From assembly GCA_027049035.1 (NCBI GenBank), contig JALTVI010000091.1, positions 1 to 64,000 of the forward strand: a DNA stretch of 64,000 bases, read 5' to 3'. This stretch comes from Sulfurovum sp. (GTDB taxonomy: Bacteria > Campylobacterota > Campylobacteria > Campylobacterales > Sulfurovaceae). Below are positions 35,282-46,748 of the stretch, piece after piece; the stretch's first letter is position 1; every line of letters starts with the position of its first letter. The notes under the pieces are model-generated. The model did not search any database. It was given only the letters and a program-made list of their open reading frames with translations, and was not told the origin of the DNA. The position numbers and the translations under genes are program-made.

Positions 35282-36298
35282 TTATGCCTTCTGTGAGGAT
35301 GCTTCGTCAGTTTCATCCTCTTCCTCATCTTCATCCGGTTTTTCAGGATTGACCGCAGCGACGATGAGAATGGAGACACCGTAAAGAATGACAAGCGGTG
35401 CAGCCATCAGAAGCTGTGTCAGAATATCCGGCGGTGTCAGCAGGGCTGCAATGAGGAAGATGATGACAATAGCGTACTTGAAGAAGTCTTTGAGGGTACG
35501 GTCGGTCACCAGCCCCAGCAGTGCAAGGAAGTAGGCGAATACCGGCAGTTCGAACGCCAGCCCGAAGCCCAGCATGATCTTGGTGAAGAATCCGACATAA
35601 TCCTCGATGTTGATCAGCGGTGTATAGAGGAAGGCTCCGAAGGTAATGAGGAACTGGAAGCCGAACGGGGTAACGATGTAGTAGGCAAACATCACCCCGA
35701 TCAGGAACATCACCGATCCTCCGATGACAAAGGGGAGCACCATCTTCTTCTCATGGCTGTAGAGTCCAGGTGCAACAAAGAGCCAGAGCTGGTAGAGAAT
35801 GTAGGGCATCGCCAGCAGCAGGGCGGCAAAGAAGGAGACTTTCAGTGCGACAAAGAAAGCACCGCCGACCTGGTGGGTGGTGATCTGTCCGTTGAAGGTG
35901 TTGTGCGGCGAGAGGCTGTTGGAGCTGTTGTTCTCCATATCGGCAAGCATATTGGTCAGTTCTTTGGCCGAGGCGGCAGCCTTTTGCAGCAGCTGTGCCA
36001 GTTTGCCGTTGGTCTCTTTGGAGGCTGCATCGAGGTTGCTGCTCAACTCCGCCGCTTTTTTCGACGGGAGGGAGACGGTGAGGTGCTGCTCCTCCTGCTT
36101 CATCTTCCAGGTCGCTTTGTCCTGCGACTCAATAATGCGTCCTACCTGCACCAGCGCATCGTTCAGCGGCTGGGTGATCCATGTCAATATCTGGTTGTGG
36201 AAAGTAAAGGTGACAATAAAGGCAATGAAGACCGAAAGTACGGAGAGGCCGAGGCGCTTGCGCAGCTCTGCCAGGTGGGGGCGCAGCTCTTCAAACAT
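35282..36298 (-). CDS. tatC: Sec-independent translocase TatC with enlarged first periplasmic loop
   Basis: 338 residues against about 250 for the family. The N terminus (LRPHLAELRKRL) and six membrane helices are recognisable, with PYILYQLWLFVAPGLYSHEK, then GFFTKIMLGFGLAFELPVFAY. Between TM1 and the family's conserved loop there is an extra ~90 residues (about 50-142), polar, Ala/Lys/Ser-rich and probably coiled, ending near HNTFNGQITTHQVGG. The C terminus is acidic. With TatB it exports folded proteins. Its ATG shares one base with the tatB stop. Confidence 0.93.
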   Translation of the reverse strand: MFEELRPHLAELRKRLGLSVLSVFIAFIVTFTFHNQILTWITQPLNDALVQVGRIIESQDKATWKMKQEEQHLTVSLPSKKAAELSSNLDAASKETNGKLAQLLQKAAASAKELTNMLADMENNSSNSLSPHNTFNGQITTHQVGGAFFVALKVSFFAALLLAMPYILYQLWLFVAPGLYSHEKKMVLPFVIGGSVMFLIGVMFAYYIVTPFGFQFLITFGAFLYTPLINIEDYVGFFTKIMLGFGLAFELPVFAYFLALLGLVTDRTLKDFFKYAIVIIFLIAALLTPPDILTQLLMAAPLVILYGVSILIVAAVNPEKPDEDEEEDETDEASSQKA

Positions 36299-36771
36299 CA
36301 GTTGTTCCCCTTTTCATCTTCCGTCGGCATTGGAGCCTTCTCTTCATCTGTATCGGTCGTTTTGAACGTGCGCTCTTTTTTCTTCAGTGTTACACTCTCC
36401 ATTTTGGGTTCGACCTGGACTGTCGGACGGTTGTCGTCGGCGTAGGGGCTGTTGTTCTTGGCAGGTGCAGAGGCGGGACTCTCCTCAACGGCGGCAGGCT
36501 CGTCGAGGATGTCGTCCATCGAAATGTTTTTGAACCCCTGCAGCTCTTCGGTGGCACTGTCGAGCTGGCGCTTGTAGCTCATCGCCTCCTCTTTGAGGTC
36601 TGCTATGCGCATCTCCTCTTCCAGGGAGCTCTTGGCTTCGTTGACGGTCTTCTTGACACTTTTGAACAATTTGGCAATCTGCACCATCGCTTCGGGAAGC
36701 TTGTCGGGCCCCAGAAAGAGAATGGCGATGACTGCAATGAGAAGTAATTCGGTAAATCCGATGCCAAACAT
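36298..36771 (-). CDS. tatB: Sec-independent translocase TatB
   Basis: 157 residues. One membrane helix at the N terminus (TELLLIAVIAILFLGPDKLP), the amphipathic helix with Phe-Gly hinge equivalent at LGPDKLPE, then a long charged helix and a disordered tail (residues ~75-157). Length and the start MFGIGFTELL fit TatB better than TatA. It recruits twin-arginine substrates to TatC, encoded next with a one-base overlap. No tatA is in the window. Confidence 0.88.
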   Translation of the reverse strand: MFGIGFTELLLIAVIAILFLGPDKLPEAMVQIAKLFKSVKKTVNEAKSSLEEEMRIADLKEEAMSYKRQLDSATEELQGFKNISMDDILDEPAAVEESPASAPAKNNSPYADDNRPTVQVEPKMESVTLKKKERTFKTTDTDEEKAPMPTEDEKGNN

Positions 36772-36809
36772 ACGCTGCCTTCGTAATAGAGTGGGGGTAT
36801 TTTAACAAA

Positions 36810-37865
36810 TTATCCTAAAAGGTAGAGCGCAAGGGCGTCGGCGATGAAAAAGTCGGGGTTGTAAAAACGCTCCGCCGTCTGGGTCAGCTTCTCCTCTGCA
36901 ACGAGTGTGTAGGCACGTTCAAGGTAGGCTTGCGGCAGTATGGTTTTGTCGATACCGACACGGCTGCGCAGCCCTAGAAAGATCGCTTCGGTGAGCAGGT
37001 CGTTTCGGCTAAGGTGCTCCTCCTCTGTTTTCAGCGGGTCTGCGATGTAGGCCTCGATACCGCTTTGGGGGTAGAAGCGGGTGTTTTTCAGAAATCCGAC
37101 CGCACCCGCGCCTGCACCAATGTAGTCTTTAAGCTCCCAGTAGCCGAGATTGTGACGGCTTTGCCAGGTGCCAAAGTTCGAGATCTCGTAGTGCTCAAAG
37201 CCGTGCGCCTTGACCTGCTCTGCAACGAAGAAGGCAAGAGAGTCGTTCTCCTGGCGTACCTGCGGGGTAGCGGCGAACTTCGTGCCGCTTTCTATGGTCA
37301 GTTCGTAGGCGGAGAGATGGTCGATGGGGAGTGAAAAGGCGGTTTCTATATCTTTTTCAAGCAGTGCCTGCGTATCGCCATTGAAGTTGTAGATGAGGTC
37401 GAGTGAGAGGTGTTCGAAACCCAGTGCATGGGCGGTGTGTATGGCCTTTTTGGCCTGCTCTGGAGTATGGGCGCGGTTGAGGGCTCCCAGTTTGTCGGCA
37501 TCAAAGCTCTGTACACCGAAACTGACGCGGTTGACGCCAAGCTGCTTCATTCCTGAAAGCCAGCTCTTTGTCGCCGAGTTGGGGTTGGCTTCGGTGGTGA
37601 TCTCGGCATCTCCGGAAAGATAAGGTGCAAGCAGTTCGAAGAGGGGTGCATAGAGCTCCGGTGCGACGGTGGAAGGGGTGCCGCCGCCGATGAAAAGGGT
37701 TTCGATGCTTCCGTTTTTGGCACTGAAGCGTTCGAGTTCGAAGCGAAGCTGTTTTTCGAGAGCCTGCATGTAGGCTTGACGGGTATCGAACTTGTCGACA
37801 TAGGAGTTGAAGCTGCAATAGTGGCATTTGGAGTCACAGTAGGGGATGTGCAGGTAGGCTAACAA
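36810..37865 (-). CDS. hemW: Radical SAM protein HemW (heme chaperone; coproporphyrinogen III oxidase-like)
   Basis: 351 residues, TTG start (TTG-TTA-GCC gives MLAYLHIPYC, as in the family). The Fe-S motif is CDSKCHYCSF: Cys-x3-Cys-x2-Cys followed by Phe rather than the fourth Cys of HemN, which marks HemW. Other motifs are FIGGGTPS and GVQSFD. HemW hands heme to proteins rather than making protoporphyrinogen. Upstream of it is a 113-nt divergent region with rppH. Confidence 0.88.
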   Translation of the reverse strand: MLAYLHIPYCDSKCHYCSFNSYVDKFDTRQAYMQALEKQLRFELERFSAKNGSIETLFIGGGTPSTVAPELYAPLFELLAPYLSGDAEITTEANPNSATKSWLSGMKQLGVNRVSFGVQSFDADKLGALNRAHTPEQAKKAIHTAHALGFEHLSLDLIYNFNGDTQALLEKDIETAFSLPIDHLSAYELTIESGTKFAATPQVRQENDSLAFFVAEQVKAHGFEHYEISNFGTWQSRHNLGYWELKDYIGAGAGAVGFLKNTRFYPQSGIEAYIADPLKTEEEHLSRNDLLTEAIFLGLRSRVGIDKTILPQAYLERAYTLVAEEKLTQTAERFYNPDFFIADALALYLLG

Positions 37866-37978
37866 AATGGCTCGCTTTCATTCGTCTGTAATCGTATTTT
37901 AGATAGAATCATATCAGAAATTTCAGAGCAAGTCTCTAAATAATCAGTTTTAAAATTTATCGAAGATGAGTGTGAAGT

Positions 37979-38452
37979 ATGCAAAAGAAAAAGCGTTATC
38001 GCCCAAACGTTGCAGCGATCATACTCTCTCCAAAATATCCGGAAAAGTGCGAATTTTTCATCGCCCACCGAAGTGATATCAAAAATGCCTGGCAGTTTCC
38101 CCAAGGGGGGATCGACGAGGGGGAGACGCCACAGGAGGCGTTGCGCAGGGAGCTTCTCGAAGAGATCGGATGCAACGACATTGAGATACTCGGAGAATTT
38201 CCCGAGTGGATCACCTATGACTTTCCAAAAGTGGCCAGAGGCAAGTGCTACCCTTTCGACGGGCAGACGCAGAAGTACTTTCTCGTCCGTCTCAAGGAGG
38301 ATGCCAAGATCGACCTCAAGGCGTTTGAGATACCGGAATTTGAAGAGTATGAGTTCGTTGAATACGAAGAGTTGTTCAAGCGTGTGACCTACTTTAAACG
38401 CAAAGTTTATCGGAAGGTGATCGACTATTTTATGCAGCAAGGATTGATATAG
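37979..38452 (+). CDS. rppH: RNA pyrophosphohydrolase (Nudix)
   Basis: 157 residues. The start [18 protein letters not shown] and [13 protein letters not shown] lead into a full Nudix box (GX5EX7[21 protein letters not shown]). The C-terminal [13 protein letters not shown] is typical of RppH. It removes pyrophosphate from mRNA 5' ends and starts decay. One nt separates it from lysC; rppH-lysC-hobA-holB is a recurrent order in this phylum as I know it. Confidence 0.92.
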   Translation: MQKKKRYRPNVAAIILSPKYPEKCEFFIAHRSDIKNAWQFPQGGIDEGETPQEALRRELLEEIGCNDIEILGEFPEWITYDFPKVARGKCYPFDGQTQKYFLVRLKEDAKIDLKAFEIPEFEEYEFVEYEELFKRVTYFKRKVYRKVIDYFMQQGLI

Positions 38453-38453
38453 A

Positions 38454-39659
38454 ATGTTAGTGGTACAGAAATACGGCGGAACGAGTGTCGGTGACCTCGA
38501 CCGCATCGAAAATGTCGCCAACCGTGTCGCCAAAGCACGGGATGAGGGTAAAGATCTTGTCGTGGTCGTCTCTGCGATGAGCGGGGAGACCAACAAGCTC
38601 ATCTCCTATGCCGAGCACTTTACGAAGCAGCCGGCAAAAAAAGAGATGGATATGCTGCTCAGCTCCGGAGAGCGCGTTACGGCGGCACTCCTCTCCATCG
38701 CACTGCAGGCGAAAGGCTATGATGCCGTTGCGATGACGGGACGCCAGGCGGGCATTGTGACTGACGACCTGCACACCTATGCCCGTATCGAGAAGATCGA
38801 TCCAAGCGCGATGCAAAAGGCCATTGGTGAAGGCAAGATCGTCATTGTTGCCGGCTTCCAGGGGGTGAACAAGGACGGTTCTGTCACCACACTTGGACGC
38901 GGCGGCTCAGACCTTTCGGCTGTCGCGCTTGCGGGTGCACTGCATGCGGACCAGTGTGAGATATACTCAGATGTCGACGGCATCTACACGACCGATCCGC
39001 GCATCGAACCCAAGGCGAAGAAACTCGATACGATAAGCTACGATGAGATGCTCGAACTCTCCAGCCTTGGCGCGAAAGTACTGCAGAACCGTTCGGTGGA
39101 ACTTGCTAAGAAGCTGGGGGTCAAGCTCTATGCCAGGAGCAGTTTTACAGAGAATGAAGGAACATTAATTACAGAGGAGACGGAAAATATGGAAGAGGTA
39201 CTGGTAAGCGGCGTAGTGCTTGACAAGAATCAGGCGAGAGTGACCCTCAGAGGGGTTTCGGACAGACCGGGCATTGCTGCGGAGATCTTCACCAAACTGG
39301 CTGAAGAGAACATCAATGTCGATATGATCATCCAGAATGTTGGTACGGACGGCAAGACGAACCTCGGCTTTACTGTTCCTCAGAGTGAACTTGAAAATGC
39401 CAAAAAGGTTGTTTCGTCATTTGATCACGATATCGAGGGTGCAGACTACGACGAGAATGTCTGCAAAGTCTCCGTTGTCGGTGTGGGTATGAAGTCTCAC
39501 TCGGGTGTGGCTGCGAAAGCGTTCAATGCACTGGCTGAGAACAACATCAATATCCAGATGATCTCCACTTCAGAGATCAAGGTTTCGATGATCATCGACG
39601 AAAAGTACGGTGAGCTGGCTATCCGTACGCTTCACGAAGCCTACGAATTGGACAAGTAA
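38454..39659 (+). CDS. lysC: Aspartate kinase
   Basis: 401 residues, monofunctional. [16 protein letters not shown] opens the kinase domain; [25 protein letters not shown] and [11 protein letters not shown] follow. Two C-terminal ACT domains ([28 protein letters not shown]) should give feedback control by lysine and/or threonine. It commits aspartate to lysine, diaminopimelate, threonine and methionine. It is second in the rppH-lysC-hobA-holB run. Confidence 0.97.
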   Translation: MLVVQKYGGTSVGDLDRIENVANRVAKARDEGKDLVVVVSAMSGETNKLISYAEHFTKQPAKKEMDMLLSSGERVTAALLSIALQAKGYDAVAMTGRQAGIVTDDLHTYARIEKIDPSAMQKAIGEGKIVIVAGFQGVNKDGSVTTLGRGGSDLSAVALAGALHADQCEIYSDVDGIYTTDPRIEPKAKKLDTISYDEMLELSSLGAKVLQNRSVELAKKLGVKLYARSSFTENEGTLITEETENMEEVLVSGVVLDKNQARVTLRGVSDRPGIAAEIFTKLAEENINVDMIIQNVGTDGKTNLGFTVPQSELENAKKVVSSFDHDIEGADYDENVCKVSVVGVGMKSHSGVAAKAFNALAENNINIQMISTSEIKVSMIIDEKYGELAIRTLHEAYELDK

Positions 39660-39665
39660 CCTACC

Positions 39666-40211
39666 GTGCAGCAGCTTCTGAAGTGGACACTGGAGACGAT
39701 CCGTGAAGAGGACTGTTTCTCGTGGATGGAGGAGCACCGCTACGAGTGGGCACCGCTTGTCAAAAGTGCCATCGACCAGATTCTCGAAGGCAAAACGGTA
39801 CTGCTGCTAACAGATGTTCCGCGCAAGTGGTTTGGAAAGTATGTACTTGAGCACATCAACGATACGGCAAAGAACCGTCCTCTGCTGCCGGTCTTTCCGA
39901 TGGCGAAAATGTATCCCGCTTTGGGGACACTGACCTCCAGCCAGGAGCTTGAACTCTTTGAGGATATGCTCGAACTCGCCTACCCCAACGGTTACTTCAT
40001 CTGGTATATCGGCAAGGGTGACCACCCCTTTACTAAGCTGGCGTTCCGCTGTGATGACAGTTTCCTGTGGCTGATGGATGAAGAGGTGGAGAACAGTTTT
40101 CTGTTTAGAAGCAGTGACGAGATGCTTGACATCAAACTGTTGCAGCTCTACAAACTCTTCGACCAGACCCTTTCCCAGGCACTCTTTGGAGAGCTCGACC
40201 TTGAATCCTGA
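39666..40211 (+). CDS. hobA: HobA, DnaA-binding replication initiation factor
   Basis: 181 residues, GTG start 6 nt after lysC. The pattern matches HobA: LLKWTLETIREEDCFSWMEE, LLTDVPRKWFGKYVLEHIN, YFIWYIGKGDHP, DSFLWLMDEEVENSF and LDIKLLQLYKLFDQTLS. HobA is a tetramer, a structural relative of DiaA, that binds domain I of DnaA and promotes assembly at the origin. It is known only in Campylobacterota, so it is the best taxonomic marker in the window. It overlaps holB by 11 nt. Confidence 0.9.
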   Translation: MQQLLKWTLETIREEDCFSWMEEHRYEWAPLVKSAIDQILEGKTVLLLTDVPRKWFGKYVLEHINDTAKNRPLLPVFPMAKMYPALGTLTSSQELELFEDMLELAYPNGYFIWYIGKGDHPFTKLAFRCDDSFLWLMDEEVENSFLFRSSDEMLDIKLLQLYKLFDQTLSQALFGELDLES

Positions 40212-40839
40212 CCTTTCGCTTCGCAGCCAAGTACTCATCAGCGGAGATATCGAGGGTACTGTCGAGCAGTTACGAAAGCTTAAGAGGGAAGAACGCATTG
40301 TCGAGATATGCAAGCTCGACCCAAAGGACGATGCGTTCAAGGTCGAAGATGCCAAACTGGCTATTGAAAAAGCCTATCTTGCCAGCGAGGAGATCACTGT
40401 CATCATCCTTGCGGCAAAGAGTTTCTCTCCCATTGTCCAGAATAAACTGCTCAAGGTGATTGAAGAGCCTCCAAAGAACAAGGAGTTTATCCTTGTGACT
40501 GCCAGCAAGGCGACCATTCTGCCGACGATCCGTTCGCGTCTTCCTGTCAAGGTGCTTGCTCAGACGGTTGAAGAGGAGATGCTTGGGCTGGATGTGGCAC
40601 AGCTCACGCTTTCTGGAGTCTATGACTTCGTACAGACATATAAACGCACTGATGCCAAGCGTATGAAACAGCTGGTAGAGCGCATTGTCAAAACGGCCAT
40701 CACTTCCGAAAGATTCGATCTGGACGACAAGACGCTCAAACTCTTCAGTGATGCCTATGTCGCGCTCGATGTCGGTTCCCCGCCGCAGTTTGTACTTAAT
40801 ACACTGCTTCTGAAGCTGCTTGCCAAAAAGCGAAAGTAG
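40201..40839 (+). CDS. holB: DNA polymerase III subunit delta' (short form)
   Basis: About 212 residues. Clamp-loader features: IILAAKSFSPIVQNKLLKVI, EEPPKNKEFILVTAS, TIRSRLPVKV (SRC-like region) . There is no zinc module and no Walker A, as usual for short delta' subunits. The best start is TTG 40201 (MNPDLSLRSQ), inside the last codons of hobA, with GGAGA about 10 nt before; the frame extends further into hobA without sense. Coupled translation ties clamp loading to initiation factors. Confidence 0.85.
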   Translation: MNPDLSLRSQVLISGDIEGTVEQLRKLKREERIVEICKLDPKDDAFKVEDAKLAIEKAYLASEEITVIILAAKSFSPIVQNKLLKVIEEPPKNKEFILVTASKATILPTIRSRLPVKVLAQTVEEEMLGLDVAQLTLSGVYDFVQTYKRTDAKRMKQLVERIVKTAITSERFDLDDKTLKLFSDAYVALDVGSPPQFVLNTLLLKLLAKKRK

Positions 40840-40870
40840 TTCTGTTTAGTTTGATCGTTAATATTTATAC

Positions 40871-40876
40871 TATAAT
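40871..40876 (+). promoter_or_regulatory. -10 box for the DUF805 gene
   Basis: TATAAT about 46 nt before ATG 40923, in the gap after holB. Confidence 0.5.
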
Positions 40877-40922
40877 ATCCCAATTTGAATGAAACGATTT
40901 TTTATGTGTAAGGAGCATAACG

Positions 40923-41441
40923 ATGTTAAAAGTCTATTTTGGCCAGTGGCGTGACGGCCGGCTGAAGCGTCTGCCCTATCTGGGGTACTATTTTTTGCTG
41001 ATCTTCCTGATGATGCTGCTCATTGGTGGCGTGATTATGGCTGCGGGTGCCGCTGAGAGTATGATGGGGATGGATATCGCTGCTGTTCAGGCAATGCTCA
41101 TAGCGAAGTTCGGTATGGTGATGATCTTTGCGATCTTTCTTTTCATGATCGCCATGGGGGTAGCTAATGTCAACATCATGGCAAAACGGATCCGTGACAT
41201 GGGACTTCCCGCATGGTGGACGATTCTTGGGATTATCACTGTCTCCATACTGCTGAATCTGCTTTTCCCGGTACAGGAAGTCTCCGTTGCCACTGCTGTG
41301 ATTGACAACGGCGGTATGCCTTCGGCCTCCTTTGCCGCACACGGTACGACAGCGGGGTGGATCACGCAGCTTTACGATATGCTTATATTCCTCGCTCTAG
41401 TGCTGATCCCCAGTGACTTTTTCAAAAAAAGCGTAGTGTAG
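40923..41441 (+). CDS. DUF805-like membrane protein
   Basis: 172 residues with three or four membrane helices (YYFLLIFLMMLLIGGVIM, MVMIFAIFLFMIAMGV, WTILGIITVSILLNLLF, LYDMLIFLALVLIP). The segment NIMAKRIRDMGLPAWW matches the DUF805 signature (arginine-rich loop before Trp). Function of the family is unknown. It has its own promoter and lies 9 nt before folP. Confidence 0.75.
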   Translation: MLKVYFGQWRDGRLKRLPYLGYYFLLIFLMMLLIGGVIMAAGAAESMMGMDIAAVQAMLIAKFGMVMIFAIFLFMIAMGVANVNIMAKRIRDMGLPAWWTILGIITVSILLNLLFPVQEVSVATAVIDNGGMPSASFAAHGTTAGWITQLYDMLIFLALVLIPSDFFKKSVV

Positions 41442-41450
41442 GAGATTTAA

Positions 41451-44587
<3,137 letters not shown>

Positions 44588-45046
44588 TTACGCTTCGTTG
44601 AAGATATTGACGAGCTCATCTTTGCTCGTTTTGAGATAATCTTTTTTGATCACTTTCTTGATCTTCGATTTTGTCGTGCTGTCAAGCAGTGCTTCTACCT
44701 CTTTTTCAATCGGCTCCGGGATGGAGACAAAGAGTCTTCCTTTTGCATCCTGTGCAACGGCATTGATATCTTTGGCAAGATATTCGATGACCCTTTTTTT
44801 GATCTCCAGTTCAAGGTTGTGCTCTTCGGCGATCCCGCCTTTGAAGCGTCCCGCTTCATCGGTTACGATATCCTGCAGTTTTTTGTGTGCATCGATGTAG
44901 TCTTTGGCTGTGACAAGGTCCAGTTTGATTTCAAACTCTTTGAGCCCCGCTTCGGCTTCAAGCGTTCTGGGGTTCGCTTCATAGACTTTCAACTCTCCCA
45001 GACTTGCAACAACAACGCTGTCTCCGACTTTTATTTTTCCAGGCAT
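44588..45046 (-). CDS. Host-attachment-like protein (PF10116-type)
   Basis: 152 residues, soluble. The pattern fits the attachment-protein family (small alpha/beta with GDSVVVASLGELKVYEANPR at the start and a C-terminal YLKTSKDELVNIF resembling its helix). The name comes from plant-associated bacteria; a host role should not be assumed here. ATG 45046 has AAAGGAGG upstream; the frame stays open another 70 codons but that part is not protein-like. Confidence 0.65.
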   Translation of the reverse strand: MPGKIKVGDSVVVASLGELKVYEANPRTLEAEAGLKEFEIKLDLVTAKDYIDAHKKLQDIVTDEAGRFKGGIAEEHNLELEIKKRVIEYLAKDINAVAQDAKGRLFVSIPEPIEKEVEALLDSTTKSKIKKVIKKDYLKTSKDELVNIFNEA

Positions 45047-45082
45047 GCTTGCCTCCTTTTGGTAAGATGTATTTCTACTGCT

Positions 45083-45088
45083 ATTATA
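45083..45088 (-). promoter_or_regulatory. -10 box for the host-attachment-like gene
   Basis: TATAAT on the minus strand, 36 nt before the ATG. Confidence 0.5.
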
Positions 45089-45198
45089 GAATGTTTTGGC
45101 AGAGAAAAAGGCAAGTTTGGTTGCAAAATCTCTTAATGACCCCTTTTTTGATAGAATACGGGAACAAAACGCAGAGATGACGTAAAAAAAGAGGTGCA

Positions 45199-45912
45199 AT
45201 GAGACTGGACAAATACCTTGTGGAAGAGGGCTACTTCGAGAGCCGAAACCGTGCACTTGAAGCGATCAAGAGCGGTATGGTGACTGTGAACGGGAAAAAG
45301 GCCAAGCCCTCGGTCAAGATCGATGCCGAAACGCTTGTGGAAGTGGCGGATGCAAAGTTCTATGTCAGCCGTGCCGCACGCAAGCTTGAAGCCTTTTTGG
45401 GAGAGCATCCTGTCGATATAGAGGGGAAGCGGGTGCTTGACATCGGCTCTTCGACCGGCGGTTTTGCACAGATCGTTCTGGAACAGGATGCCGAAAGTCT
45501 CGATTGTGTGGATGTGGGCAGTGACCAGCTTCACAGGGCAATACGCAACGATCCGCGCGTCAGCGTCTATGAGGGAACGGATATCAGAGCGTTTGAGAAG
45601 CAGGGCTCCTACGGGCTCATCACCTGCGACGTCTCCTTTATCTCCATTTTGCAGATCATTGACAGCATAGACGCATTTGCCGACAGCGGTACGGAGATGG
45701 TGATTCTCTACAAGCCGCAGTTTGAAGTGGGCAGAGAGGTCAGGCGTGACAGCCGCGGTGTGGTACTCGATGCTGATGCGATCGCGCGGAAAAAAGAGGC
45801 GTTTGAAGCAGAAGCCGAAAAACGGGGATGGAAACTGATGGCACAGAGACCGTCGCAGCTTGCCGGCAAAGAGGGCAATCAGGAATATTTGTACCACTTT
45901 GTGAAAAGTTAA
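45199..45912 (+). CDS. tlyA: TlyA-family rRNA 2'-O-methyltransferase
   Basis: 237 residues. N-terminal S4 RNA-binding domain (MRLDKYLVEEGYFESRNRAL, MVTVNGKKA) and a C-terminal FtsJ-type methyltransferase with SAM loop VLDIGSSTGGFAQIVL, then YKPQFEVGREV. In other bacteria TlyA methylates 16S and 23S rRNA at capreomycin-related sites; it was once called hemolysin A. TAGAAT at 45152-45157 is a fair -10. Its stop lies inside a heptamer repeat leading to ribF. Confidence 0.92.
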   Translation: MRLDKYLVEEGYFESRNRALEAIKSGMVTVNGKKAKPSVKIDAETLVEVADAKFYVSRAARKLEAFLGEHPVDIEGKRVLDIGSSTGGFAQIVLEQDAESLDCVDVGSDQLHRAIRNDPRVSVYEGTDIRAFEKQGSYGLITCDVSFISILQIIDSIDAFADSGTEMVILYKPQFEVGREVRRDSRGVVLDADAIARKKEAFEAEAEKRGWKLMAQRPSQLAGKEGNQEYLYHFVKS

Positions 45913-45931
45913 AAGTTAAAAGTTAAAAGTT
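45904..45931. repeat. Heptanucleotide tandem repeat (AAAAGTT)4
   Basis: Four perfect copies of AAAAGTT, followed by AAAA and the ribF ATG. The first copy contains the tlyA stop codon; the rest form the whole tlyA-ribF spacer, where a ribosome site would normally be. Confidence 0.92.
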
Positions 45932-45935
45932 AAAA

Positions 45936-46748
45936 ATGAAAATTGAGAACAGTATCAGATCTATTGCGATTGGCTCTTTTGACGGTATGCATGTTGCACA
46001 CCAGGCACTCATTGAACGTGTCGAAACGGTAGCGGTTATCGAGCGTAACGGTGGTTATCTAACCCCCGGGTACAGACGTACCGAATTTACCCAAAAGCCC
46101 TGCGCTTTTTACCATTTTGATAAAATCCGTCATCTTTCTCCGGAAGCGTTCGTTGCCAAGCTGAGAGAAGATTTTCCAAGGCTTGAAAAAATCGTGGTCG
46201 GGTACGACTTTGCATTCGGAAAGAACAAAGAGGGGAGTGCTTCACATCTGGAAAGGCTCTTTGAAGGGGAGGTGAAGATTGTCGGTGAAATCTCCATAAA
46301 GGGTATCTCCGTACATTCACGGACCATCAAAGCGTTTTTGAGAGAGGGGAATATATCGCAGGCGAATCTGCTGCTTGGCAGAGCGTACCACATTGAGGGT
46401 GAGGTTGTAGCGGGACAGGGACTTGGGAGAGAAAAACTGGTTCCTACGATCAATTTGAGGGTGCACCGCTATCAGCTGCCAATGGAAGGGGTTTACAGGA
46501 CAGCGACGAAAGTAGACGGTGTATGGCTGCCGAGTGTGAGCTTCCTGGGACACCGTATTTCAACAGATGGTACCTACGCGGTGGAGAGTCATATTATCGA
46601 CCGTACGATTGAAACAGAACCTGGGTGTGAAGTGTCAGTACGTTTTGAGGCGTTTTTGCGCGAAAACAGAAAGTTCGAGAGTCTGGAGAGTCTCAAAGCG
46701 CAGATCGATGCAGACATAGAGGCTGCGCGAAACGGAGCGGAAGTTTAA
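45936..46748 (+). CDS. ribF: Bifunctional riboflavin kinase / FAD synthetase
   Basis: 270 residues. The FAD synthetase half has SIAIGSFDGMHVAHQALI and VVGYDFAFGKNKEG; the kinase half has GEVVAGQGLGREKLVPTINL and PMEGVYRT. It makes FMN and FAD. There is no Shine-Dalgarno sequence; the 23 nt before the ATG consist of the AAAAGTT repeat, so translation may depend on coupling with tlyA. The last 4 nt overlap the convergent diguanylate cyclase gene. Confidence 0.9.
   Translation: MKIENSIRSIAIGSFDGMHVAHQALIERVETVAVIERNGGYLTPGYRRTEFTQKPCAFYHFDKIRHLSPEAFVAKLREDFPRLEKIVVGYDFAFGKNKEGSASHLERLFEGEVKIVGEISIKGISVHSRTIKAFLREGNISQANLLLGRAYHIEGEVVAGQGLGREKLVPTINLRVHRYQLPMEGVYRTATKVDGVWLPSVSFLGHRISTDGTYAVESHIIDRTIETEPGCEVSVRFEAFLRENRKFESLESLKAQIDADIEAARNGAEV

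Noticed and set aside
45047-45256. 70-codon upstream extension of the host-attachment-like gene
   Set aside because: Overlaps the tlyA promoter and start, and is not protein-like; AAAGGAGG marks ATG 45046.
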